From Merluccius polli (Eukaryota > Chordata > Actinopteri > Gadiformes > Merlucciidae), in NCBI GenBank assembly GCA_030340625.1, contig JAOPHQ010003980.1:278501-342500 (forward strand): 64,000 nt of DNA, written 5' to 3'. Each line of letters opens with the position of its first letter. Positions within the stretch are counted from its first letter, which is position 1. Made by a program: the position numbers and the translations under genes. Of the stretch, positions 21,611 through 31,319 are shown one piece after another. The notes below the pieces were generated by a model that saw only the letters and a program-made list of their open reading frames with translations, was not told the DNA's origin and did no database searches.

Positions 21611-22020
21611 TGGATCCCAACCATGCAGAGGTTGAGAGACAAGAGAGAGGAAGAGCAAGAGGAAGAGGGAGAGGAAGAGGAAGAGGAAGAGGACAGCAAA
21701 GACAAGTAATTTCTGATGAAATCCGTGCCACTGTTGTCACTGGCGTAACAACGTGATGATGGGCCCCGGTGCAAATAATATTTTAGGGCCCCCGCGGTTG
21801 TTGACCGGGGGGGGGGGGGGGGGAGGAGGCCCCCCGGCGTCTTCATGGGCCCCGGTGCATTGCACCGGTTGCACCGTCGATAGTTACGCCAGTGACTGTT
21901 GTTCATCATGTGGTGGTACATGGGAGGACAATGAAAGAAGCTGGCCAGCTATAGTCCAGCCAAACTTAAGCCGTTTCACAGTTGCATCCATTGTTCGTAC
22001 TTTCAGGAGGGAAAACAGGT
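21611..22020 (+). pseudogene. mariner/IS630-like transposase, N-terminal fragment
   Basis: From an ATG at 21611 the frame is Arg/Gly/Glu-rich because of a purine repeat, then reads ISDEIRATVV up to the nested MITE. On the far side a helix-turn-helix segment is recognisable (VQPNLSRFTVASIVRTFRREN, 21954-22018) in a shifted frame. The DDE catalytic domain is absent. Confidence 0.65.
21738..21894. mobile_element. 157-bp hAT-like MITE
   Basis: The element begins CACTGGCGTAAC and ends GTTACGCCAGTG, perfect 12-bp inverted termini. It is flanked by perfect 8-bp duplications ACTGTTGT (21730-21737 and 21895-21902). It carries paired GGGCCCC motifs and a run of more than 15 G. It sits inside the mariner transposase fragment. 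Confidence 0.88.
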
Positions 22021-22457
22021 AATTTGCCTCATTGTCACTATGTATTGTATCACAGTACATGCACAGTAATGTTGTAGTACATATAGACTGAATATCCACC
22101 GTATGCTGTGTAGTTTTTACTACAGTATACTGTGCCACAGTACACCATAGGTCAGTAATGGTATTTTTTGCAGAACTGAGAGGCAGCCATCTATTCACGG
22201 CAAGTGCTGTGAATAAACCCTATTCTTGACATTTTGGTGGCAGTGTGTTGAATTAATCCCTCCTGTGTGTAACAAACACTAATGTAGTCTGTGTTTCGAC
22301 AGCTTGTGTGTATTGTCTGAGGGGTAAAGACTGACTGGGACCCAGAAGTTAGATGTTTGGACGGTTGGGTGTGAGTTTTTAAAATTGTGTTTGAAGATTT
22401 GAAAAAATGGTGAGTTGTTCAAGGAATTGTGTCTTAGCAATCGAGAAAAACTGTAAA

Positions 22458-22977
22458 ATGGCCGGAGAGCACTTGATATATGCTTTAGGTGACAATTTAA
22501 TAACAGATGATGAGTTTGCATTACTCTCTGACACAAACAGGTCCAGCAATTTAGATTTGCCATATAGACAATATACACCTTTTAATCCCGATGACATGGA
22601 GGACGATGAGTGCAGAGTTTCAGGTGACAAAGATTGACATATCACTGCTGGGTGGAGGCTCTCGACATACCCGACGAGTTCATCTGCGAACAGAGAAGTG
22701 TGGTGGCTGGCAAAGAGGCGCTCTGCATGCTACAGAAGAGGCTGACATACCCATGCTGTTACAGCGACATGATGCAGAAGTTTGGGCAGCGACTAGTACC
22801 AGTCCTGTGCATGGCAACGAATTGCTTGCTAGATTTAATCTCTGATGTTCACCATCGCATAACTACAGAGTGGAACAACACTATATTAAACCCAGTCATT
22901 TTGCCAACATATGCTGACTGTATACATCAGATAGGCACCCCACTGGACTTTGGCTTCATAGACGGCACAGTACGACC
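22458..22977 (+). pseudogene. PIF/Harbinger transposase, N-terminal half
   Basis: From the ATG at 22458 the frame reads MAGEHLIYALGDNLITDDEF ... PDDMEDDECR; after small frame changes near 22617 and 22650 it reads VEALDIPDEFICEQRSVVAG, RLTYPCCYSDMMQKFG and FGFIDGTVRP. These are characteristic of the animal Harbinger (DDE_Tnp_4) transposase, the last being the region of the first catalytic aspartate. The gene is cut at 22977 by ERV-A and resumes at 29095. Confidence 0.82.
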
Positions 22978-23386
22978 TGTTGCGAATTAATAACATGTAT
23001 CATCAGGCTGTAAAATATCTGCACATAGCCAGGAGTAGAAATAAATATACAAGTTGTAGTAACTGCACCTCAACACATGATGGCGCCAAACGATATACTG
23101 GAGGCGGCGCTTAGCGCTGGCCATTGTGCGGCATGGAGGCCACGCCTCCTGCCCAGTGAATACCGGCGGAACTTCCGCCGGCTCAAGTCAGATCACCCCA
23201 GGCAGCGCAAAGGAAGGAAGCAAAGCGACTGAGGATGCAACGCTTGGGGTCCTCCACGCAGCGTGATATACATATAATACCTCTCCTTCTGGTTCATTGT
23301 TAAATAACTTAAAGCTAAACAAATAAAGTGAGTTATAAGCGTTTCCTGTTGTCGGCAGCCTTCTTCCCCGGGACACAAACCCCACA
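22978..23386 (+). repeat. 5' LTR of ERV-A
   Basis: The repeat runs TGTTGCGAATTAATAAC...AAACCCCACA. The poly(A) signal AATAAA is at 23322-23327, so the R/U5 boundary is near 23345. The last 60 bases (CTGTTGTCGGC...GGGACAC) are close to those of the ERV-B LTR, while the upstream U3 differs more. Confidence 0.92.
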
Positions 23387-23389
23387 TTC

Positions 23390-23407
23390 TGGTGACTTCC
23401 CGACGTG
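23390..23407 (+). promoter_or_regulatory. Primer-binding site of ERV-A
   Basis: TGGTGACTTCCCGACGTG begins three bases after the LTR and is identical to the site in ERV-B (45879). The closest vertebrate tRNA I can recall is tRNA-Trp (TGGTGACCCCGACGTGA), with about two extra bases here, so the primer identity is tentative. Confidence 0.6.
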
Positions 23408-23510
23408 ATTCGGGGAAAGAGAGGCTTTATTTGGAACCTTGGAACTTTGGCCGCACTGCAGCATACGACTCATCAGCTCTGCCACATGGCGCCGTAACAA
23501 GAGGTAAGCA

Positions 23511-23519
23511 GTGCCCATT
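23511..23519 (+). promoter_or_regulatory. Candidate leader splice donor of ERV-A
   Basis: GAG|GTAAGC at 23511-23519 fits the splice-donor consensus and is conserved with ERV-B (CAG|GTAAGC at 45995-46003). In retroviruses such a leader donor is used to make the env mRNA. ERV-A has no env left to express. Confidence 0.5.
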
Positions 23520-26500
23520 GCTCAGGCTAAAACTGCACATAGATAGATATAGGATTATTAGGTGACAGAGCTGCTAGCGTACGTTGTGGTAGAGCTTTGG
23601 TTCTTCGGTCCATAGTCGTTATAGTTAAGCCGACGTAAAATGAACAGGCGCTGAATACTCAAATTGGGATTGATTAAATTATATTAGTCGCCATTGTACG
23701 ACAAATAGAAGAACCAAGAGGCCAGTACTGTATGTATTATTAAACCTCGGCACGGAGCCTGGGAGGCTAAAAAACTCGGGCGCGGGAGCTTTTAGAGTAT
23801 AAAATTTAAAACTTAATACAAACTTGGGAATATAAAAACTCGGCGCGGGAGCTTTAGAGTATAAAAAAAAAAAAATAAAAAAAAAATAAAATAAAAAAAA
23901 AAAATTAAAAATAATAAAATAAAAAATAAAAATTAAAACTCAGTACAAAACTGGGAATATAAATTTGGGGCATAACCCCTAGAGTATAGGAGAGTGGAAA
24001 ACGGAGAGCGATAGGGTACAGATCGCTACTAACATTGTTACTAACACTGTATTCTCAAAGAACTACGCTAACTTGCATGAAACACAATAACCCACGTTTG
24101 TGTACATAATCCTTTATGTGCTAACGCTTGCTAACTTTGCTAGGGTGCATCTTAGCTTTGTCTGCAGAATATGGTACATGTAACTGACGATAGCCCAACA
24201 CGTGGGTTATCTCATATGGGTCTTTGTTCTTAACAAAAGCATGGTAGCATTAGCCACATAAGCTAACACGAGGGCCTAGCGGATATGCTAGGTATTTAGA
24301 ACTGAAGATAGCCCACCACGGGGGGTGGTTTATGGCTCATTGTTCTCCAGGGGGGATGGTAACATTCCGGTGTTCTTAGCCATTTGGCCCAAGTGGAGGC
24401 TAATGGCTATGCTAAGTCTAGGGAGAGACGGTAAACACATCTATCTAACCTATAGACATATACCTAACAGTGCCCGTGGATTTGGAGCCCTTCCACATAT
24501 GGGCACACACATAGTTGGGCATATACACAATATTAACTGGTAGGCCTAGTAACACAGCAGGGAGCATAGATTACAAATCCCTGTCAGCCATTTTGGGAGT
24601 CCCCAAAATGGCCCCCAAGACCCCCTACCCCTCGACCACCCTTACCCCCACCCAGACTACCCAGACTTTCCCCCTCCCCCGACGACTGACCATGAAGAAG
24701 GGGACAAAGGAATGGCGTTTGCCAGTCTGCGTTTGCAAGTGTGAATGAAGTTGTGCGCTCCTAGAATGCAAGGGGAGAAGGCAGAACGGAGCCCAATACA
24801 ATAATTTGGTTTAATGTTATTATCTAGACATATACATTTATAAATAACTATGTTAACAGATGTCATTACTGTGATAAAAAGTGTTGTTGTGTAAAAACTG
24901 ATTATTCATAAGCATCAACTTGTCAGTAATAGGAAGGTGTTAAAATTGACATTAACTCTTTGTTTTATTCTTTCCTTTAACCTTAAGAGAAGGAGGGGAC
25001 CTCCATGCCCCTTCCAAAGAAAGATCATGAACACCTCTTTTTGTTTTTATTAATGATAAGAAATTATAAGGTTAACAAAGGAGGAAAGGGAAGTTGGACA
25101 GGACACAATGAGATGGGGACAGTAAGTGGTAATTCTTATAACAGGAGGATTTATTTAGAAAGACAGAGGGAAGTAGACAGAAGGATAGAAGAAGGGAAAG
25201 TGTAAGAAAGTTATAGAAGGTAAAGAGAGAAATGTGGTCTAGAGAGAGAGGGACAGAGCAGAGATAAAGCCGCAGGAGGTAATTTAGATAAGGAGATCTA
25301 ACAAAGGAGGGAGGCATTATAGAGTTATGTAGGGGTTTACCTTATAATAGTAGTGGTAATAATGATAATAATAATAATAATAATAGACATAATGAAACAT
25401 AACGAAGAAAGCAATGCGAACATTAGGACGGTTGAAGATCAGGTCAACTATGTATATATGTCTGTTATTTGTTTTTGTTTCCTGTTGATTTTGTTTTCTT
25501 TGTGTATTTGTTTTATACTTTTAACTGTTTGTGTGAGTGTTTTGTGCTTTATAGGACAAATAGCAGACCAACAGCTCAGTCACGTCACATGAAGCCCCGA
25601 ACCCCTGGTACCCCCCTCATGAGTATTTGTGCATAAGATGGTTGATGGGCATAATACGGCCCTATCTGATAGTTTCATTTAAATCAGAAGTTATCTCCTC
25701 TACCACTCGTCCACAGTAGTCCAGAGGTCAACCAGCGCTGGGGACTAACAGTCCAGGGACTTTGCTCCCGCCTCAAGCGACGATATGGGAGTGTGGTAGA
25801 GTCATAACCTGATACACAGTGTAGGGGTGTAACAATTAATACAGTCAATTTTTGGGTTGCTCAGTTTACCTTCATAATGTGGTGTCCATTGTCTTGTTTT
25901 TATGTACGATGTTTTGTTTTTGCTCAATGATGCTGACCGTTGCTGAGGCTATGATTCTTAGATGGACCAGAGGGTTTTCACCTGGGACACACACACAGGT
26001 GCCATTTGATTATTAGAGGTGATTTGGGCGATGACAATGAGGGAATTGAGGTTGGTTTATTTGAGCCATATCCATTTTTAGTAAGCAAAACTATTCAATG
26101 ATTGTGTGTGGATATATATATATATATATATATTCAATTTTAACTTCATTCACCATATACACCCATCGTTTGACTCACCTTTGTATGCAAGTTTGTTTTG
26201 ATATAACTTTCACATATGGTTTGAACTACTTAGATTAGTAATGATATAAGACCATATAGGGTTAAGACATGCCTGATCTATAATTACATAATAAGAAACC
26301 ACTGTCTACATATTGTTTGTTGTATTGTGTTAGATGTTTTCTTTGCAAAGATACTGGTTGGTTCTGGTCTCTCTTCCCCCAGGACAATGGAGGGGGGTCC
26401 ATTAGAGAGAGGACAGTTGATCTGGGGTTCCTGCCCTAAATGGACTCAAACTCATATTTGGACATTGAAATGGACCGCATACACAAAATGAACAGCAGGA

Positions 26501-27540
26501 ACATTCCTGTTACCAGCGGTTGATAAGTTTCATATTAGGAGGCAACATGGCTGACAGTCTTATCTGAATGTGATGTGTTTTTATACACTATATTTTTAAT
26601 TTTCTTTTTATTCTTTTAATGATTGATTATTCACAAGCGATTGATGTTGAAAGATGTTAACACTCTATAATTATGATTTGTTGTGCATTGGCAGTGACTG
26701 GATTGCAGAGAAGTGCTTCATCCTGATGGGGGGGGTGAGTTCTTCCCTACCGTCATGATACTCTTTTTTCATCTCCTAGAGGTGGTTTTCGACTGGATGA
26801 TGGTAACCCGACCTGGAAAGACCTCTCTTCAGCTGCTGAAAGGGTAACTGGGAAGAGATCTTCCGGTGGGGTGAGACTAGCTCATGAATTTGGCCTTATT
26901 AGAACAATTGAATAAGTTTACCTAGTCTAAAAGTAAATTAAAATAATGTGGGCATAAGATTTAAAGGTAACGCTAGAAGACTAAAATAGTTGTTCCAAAA
27001 GGTTTGATAAACTAGGACCCAGAATCACTGTCATATGCATATATTTTATGATATCATCAATATGGTCAATATAAGCAGGAAGAATGAATGCAACATGCTT
27101 AACTTTGTGTTAATTTTGCGTGACTTTTTCAAAGTCACGAGGGGGGAATAAGTAGTGCATTTTATTTTAAGTAATGTATTTTATTTCAAGGAGGGACTAT
27201 TGTTGCATTTTATTTTCAAGAGTATTTTATTTTCAAGGAGGGAAATATTTTTGCATTTTATTTACAAGGGGGGAATATTTGTGCATTCAGATTTTTTGTT
27301 TTTTGTTTTTTTTTTTCCGTTTTATTTGTTTAAGTGTTGAATTTGCATAAGTCAGACATATGTTCTTTAAACATTTGCAAGGACCAGGTTAAAGTAATCA
27401 TTGGGAAATACTTCAGCAATCTGTTGGGAAAGGATCTAATGCATAAGCTAAATAGTTTATTGACATAGAAAATTGGGAATTACTACGCCAACGCCTAATG
27501 CTGTTATGCTGTGTTTAACACCTTAACCTGTTAGCTTTTT
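23520..27540 (+). other. Non-coding interior of ERV-A
   Basis: The first kilobase aligns by eye with the ERV-B leader (shared CGGTCCATAGTCGTTA and GCTAACTTGCATG motifs). Poly(A)-rich simple sequence lies at 23862-23940, (TAA)n at 25362-25386 and (TA)n near 26113-26132. A cluster of GCATTTTATTTxCAAG repeats lies at 27157-27290. I see no gag, pol or env reading frame. Its origin may be acquired or scrambled retroviral sequence. Confidence 0.6.
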
Positions 27541-27834
27541 CCACCGCCGTGTCAAAACTACAGCGCCAACACCGGGTGGTGCAGCAGTCACCCATCAAAC
27601 AAGCAGTTATGTTACATTCACTGGGAATGGTGGAAAGAGTGAACGGGACATTCAAGAAACTGACAATTCCGAGAAACAGAGTGCAGAGCCAAAGGATGGA
27701 CCACCAACCAGGGTGGAGAAAGGTGACCAGGTGTACCCGAGAGTGTGCAGGGGACAGTGGAGCGCCCCGATTTGATCAGGCTGTGGTACCTGATATCCTG
27801 GAGTTCGGCACCTGTGTCTAGGAGGACATGGCAC
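27541..27834 (+). pseudogene. Integrase/env-tail scrap in ERV-A
   Basis: A 90-codon frame (27549-27821) contains a segment resembling the integrase region around the catalytic glutamate (MVERVNGTFKKL, about 27630-27665). It then passes into sequence matching the end of env and the 3' non-coding region of ERV-B (ATTTGATCAGGCTGTGG; CTGGAGTTCGGCACCTGTG). It is the only coding trace left and is far too small to function. Confidence 0.5.
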
Positions 27835-28669
27835 CTGTTTTACTTGAATGTTGAATTATTAAATACACAGTATGCTTCACGGTTGTCAATACAATGCATT
27901 ATAAGTTCGGAATGTGTTATGCTGTAGTCCCATGATTGCTTTAATAATGAAACGGATGAATTTTTTGATGCTGCTAAAATGTTCTGACTACTGGTGAGGA
28001 GTGGATCCGTGGGGAAGGCACACATGGGTACGTGTTGGTAACCTTGGCGTGTGGGCCTTGCCTATGGATCACAAGATGGGCATTGAATTCATGAACTGTC
28101 CGACTTGAGGTTGGCTACAGATACGGGGGATAACACTGATGATCTTTGAGTAACCTGCGTGCATGGAAACCATCTGAGCAATTGCATGCTAGTCTACAGG
28201 GCGTTTTTTAGATCTATATAGGGTTAATGCTGCTAACACGATAATGTCTCTTCTGTGTTAGCCAGAGCTGCTAACACGGTAATGTCTGTTATACCTGGAG
28301 GTATTCGATTTTGGTTATACATGCATATAAGTATTTGAAGGGATTTCATATGGGGAAATTACAATGCATTAACTACTATGCCTTTCTGTCCTCAGGATAC
28401 TGTGATAATGGTATGACATATGGATTGTATGATGTGATGATAATTTGTCTACTGTTGGCTACGGCCCATGTATTCTTTGAGACACACCAAGGTGAATGCC
28501 ATCCAATTTAGAGATGCGACAGGTTTTCCTACTGTCTAGAAGAGGTTTTCCCGAACTAAGTCGATTGGTGATGTTGATGTTTTTCTTTTCGCTTGAATTT
28601 ATACTCACCATTTTTAGACCTTACATGATACATAGCATTATTAATTTATAGTATGGTCATCAGTGATGA

Positions 28670-28681
28670 CCAAGGAGGGAC
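28670..28681 (+). promoter_or_regulatory. Polypurine tract of ERV-A
   Basis: AAGGAGGGAC lies directly before the 3' LTR and is identical at the equivalent place in ERV-B (60084-60093). It is the expected primer site for plus-strand synthesis. Confidence 0.7.
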
Positions 28682-29090
28682 TGTTGCGAATTAATAACAT
28701 GTATCATCAGGCTGTAAAATATCTGCACATAGCCAGGAGTAGAAATAAATATACAAGTTGTAGTAACTGCACCTCAACACATGATGGCGCCAAACGATAT
28801 ACTGGAGGCGGCGCTTAGCGCTGGCCATTGTGCGGCATGGAGGCCACGCCTCCTGCCCAGTGAATACCGGCGGAACTTCCGCCGGCTCAAGTCAGATCAC
28901 CCCAGGCAGCGCAAAGGAAGGAAGCAAAGCGACTGAGGATGCAACGCTTGGGGTCCTCCACGCAGCGTGATATACATATAATACCTCTCCTTCTGGTTCA
29001 TTGTTAAATAACTTAAAGCTAAACAAATAAAGTGAGTTATAAGCGTTTCCTGTTGTCGGCAGCCTTCTTCCCCGGGACACAAACCCCACA
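28682..29090 (+). repeat. 3' LTR of ERV-A
   Basis: I found no difference from the 5' LTR over 409 bp when reading them side by side. It ends ACCCCACA, followed by GACC (29091-29094). Confidence 0.92.
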
Positions 29091-29094
29091 GACC

Positions 29095-29571
29095 TATCGC
29101 TAGATCAGGAATGAACCAGCGGGTGATGTACAACGGCCACAAAAGATTGCACAGCTTGAAATTCCAGGCAGTTGCCATCCCAAATGGCTGAATTGCCAAT
29201 CTACATGTCACTTATGTGACATAGTGTTACATTAAGAAAATGCCAATTTAGGCATGCAGTGTCCCCTGCTGGCCATCTAATGTTCCTATATGGAGATCCT
29301 GCATATCCACTGCGTGTCCACCTCCAGGCTCCATTCAGAAATGTTAATCTCACTCCCCAGATGAGATTCAACAAGTGTGTGAAGTGAGAGTGTCTGTAGA
29401 GTGGTTGTATGGAGACATCGCAAATTACTTTAAGTTCATGGACTTTAAGAAAAATGTAAAAAATTGGGTTGCGTAGCATAGGTAAACTCTACATTGTATC
29501 TGCCTTGTTAAGAAATGCAATCACTTGCCTGTATTCTAATCAGATATCCACATTTGTTTAATTTGATCCTG
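29095..29571 (+). pseudogene. PIF/Harbinger transposase, C-terminal half
   Basis: The frame interrupted at 22977 resumes here (IARSGMNQRVMYNGHKRLHS). After frame changes it shows LYGDPAYPLRVHLQAPFRN and VSVEWLYGDIANYFKFMDFK, ending near a TAA at about 29570. These are typical Harbinger C-terminal motifs, including the second catalytic aspartate (GDPAYP) and the glutamate (VSVEW). Several frame changes make it inactive even without ERV-A. Confidence 0.8.
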
Positions 29572-30169
29572 CACACATTCGGGGCTATTTTTCATTAGTA
29601 ATTCAATCTCTCTTGGGTGCATAGGTTGTAGCGCCCAAGTGCTGTTGAGCTATAGCCTTATCCCACAAATACATTGAAATAAATTAGTAAATTACATACA
29701 CCTTTGACATTTTTATGGTATTAGTGTGAATAAGATAGTAGTTCATAATTGTATGCATTGGAGTTAATGAAGACATGTTATAGTAGCAAAATAGTATAAA
29801 GATCTCACCTTAATAAAAAAAGAGTCCATATAAGTATGTATTATATATTTTTTTATTATTAAACATCGGTCATCTCAAATTTACTTTTTCAATTAGAGCA
29901 GGATGGCCAGACACTCTGAATATGCTCCAGTAGAGTTTCCCTGCAAGCAATAAAAACAAAAGTTGCCCAACATTATGTCAAATGTCAACAAGATTTCTAA
30001 GACACCTGCCAAAGTGTTTACAAATATCATTTTAAATAACATTTATTAACATTGCTTTCATCTGAAGCACAGCTGACAGACAATACCTAGTGCTTCAGAC
30101 ATTACCTCTTAAATTGACTGCCATGTATATTTCAGTGTATTGCACTGAATCACTAGATCATTTACTGTG
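29572..30169. other. Spacer within the Harbinger element
   Basis: This AT-rich stretch between the convergent Harbinger transposase and Myb-like gene has no coding signal. Confidence 0.4.
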
Positions 30170-30560
30170 TCCTTCAATTACAGCAAGCATTGCTTACTGC
30201 TGCTGAAGGAGCATGGCCAGAGTATTTGTGCCTGCTCCACTCCTAGCCTCCTCTGCTTTGGCCCTGTCTGCATCGATCTTCCCTCTGTTGTTATTACATT
30301 CTCTAATTTTTTCAGCTGCCTTCTCCTTTCTGTTTTTTCCTCAATTAATTAATCTAACTCAGTTATTTCCAATGATGTCCCAGTACTCCTCATCTTTACT
30401 ATTTTTCTTCTAATATATGTCTTTGATCAGGGCAAACCTCTCCCTCACAGACCTTTGAGATACTTTAAATTGATGGTCTGCAATAGTAGACCAGGCCTTT
30501 CCCTTGTCCACACTCCCCTTCTTGTATCTGAAATGCTAATGCTGAAACTAGTATTTCTCT
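30170..30560 (-). pseudogene. Harbinger-associated Myb/SANT-like protein remnant
   Basis: On the minus strand the sequence reads KGKAWSTIADHQFKVSQRSV, RERFALIKD and then, past stops, basic Glu/Lys-rich and DADRAKAEEARSGAG segments. This is the layout of the Myb-like DNA-binding partner found in PIF/Harbinger elements. It lies convergent to the transposase (22458-29571), as expected. Several stops break it. Confidence 0.6.
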
Positions 30561-30910
30561 AGCGGGAATAATACCGTGCCTCTCTGTCCACTCCATGGAG
30601 ACTCTAGAGAGTAGCTAGTTAGCCAAGCTTCAACATATGACCAACTACATAGTTTCGGATATCAAGTAGGCTATAGTTAAGATACTTGCCTTGTTAACTA
30701 ATCCTAATTGTAATCAAAAGTGTTAAGAATAGCCTATTTGTTAGCTACAATGTAAGCCTGGCTAACTAATGTAAACATTACTTACTGTGGTCTCCTAGCA
30801 TCATCTTGAGTGCTGCTGACACCCTACGAACAAAATAGAAAATCTGTTAAATTAGGTAAAATTGAACATAACACATGACGGTGTCAAATATGATAAAAAC
30901 CTATAATTAC

Positions 30911-31319
30911 TATCACAAATGGAGACTCGAATACGAAAGTTTGAGGATGCAGACGCTCAAGGCGTTGTTTTACTTCAATAAATAAACCAAAAGCCACAGT
31001 GGGCAAACACGACAAAAGTTCTCTCTTCACACAGAGCTTCACGCTGAATTCACAAATAATAACCAACAACACAAACTGAGAGTCCAGGGTTTAAATAGGA
31101 ACATAATTAGAATTGGAAACAGGTGGGAACTAAACAAGGTGGGAAACTAAGGAGGCAAACTAAAACTCTGGGGAGGATGAACGGATTGGATCTGCAAATG
31201 CTGGTAGGGCAGGAAGCCGGACTGGAGTAGCCGTAGGAACTGGAGCCGGGACAGAGGGCTGGGATAGCGTGGTTGTGACAATTACCTGCTTACGCTTAGA
31301 CGTATTTATGAGTATGGCA
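30911..31319 (-). repeat. 3' LTR of chromovirus #1
   Basis: On the element strand the repeat begins TGCCATACTCATAAATACG. It matches 35455-35863 with two substitutions. The end of the pol reading frame lies inside its first bases. AATAAA on the plus strand near 30976 is not in the element's orientation. Confidence 0.85.

Larger units (their letters stand above)
21238..22453 (+). mobile_element. mariner/IS630-like transposon remnant
   Basis: Inverted termini CAGTTTTTCTCGATTGCTAAAACAC (from 21238) and its near-complement ending at 22453 (...GTGTCTTAGCAATCGAGAAAAACTG) are flanked by TA (21236-21237 and 22454-22455), the duplication used by Tc1/mariner elements. The interior holds only the N-terminal part of a transposase. 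A 157-bp MITE is inserted at 21738. Confidence 0.82.
22978..29090 (+). mobile_element. ERV-A: non-autonomous retrovirus-like element with identical LTRs
   Basis: Two 409-bp LTRs (22978-23386 and 28682-29090) look identical base for base. They are flanked by the 4-bp duplication GACC (22974-22977 and 29091-29094). The element has a primer-binding site, a leader splice donor and a polypurine tract, but its 5.3-kb interior contains no gag, pol or env apart from a short integrase-like scrap near 27630. The leader (23390-24560) and the 3' non-coding region (27760-28680) are recognisably related to ERV-B. It is therefore best read as a deletion derivative of that retrovirus family, mobilised in trans and recently inserted. 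Confidence 0.85.

Noticed and set aside
30167..30413. Hydrophobic plus-strand ORFs resembling membrane peptides
   Set aside because: They are antisense to the Harbinger Myb-like remnant; the minus strand gives the meaningful reading.
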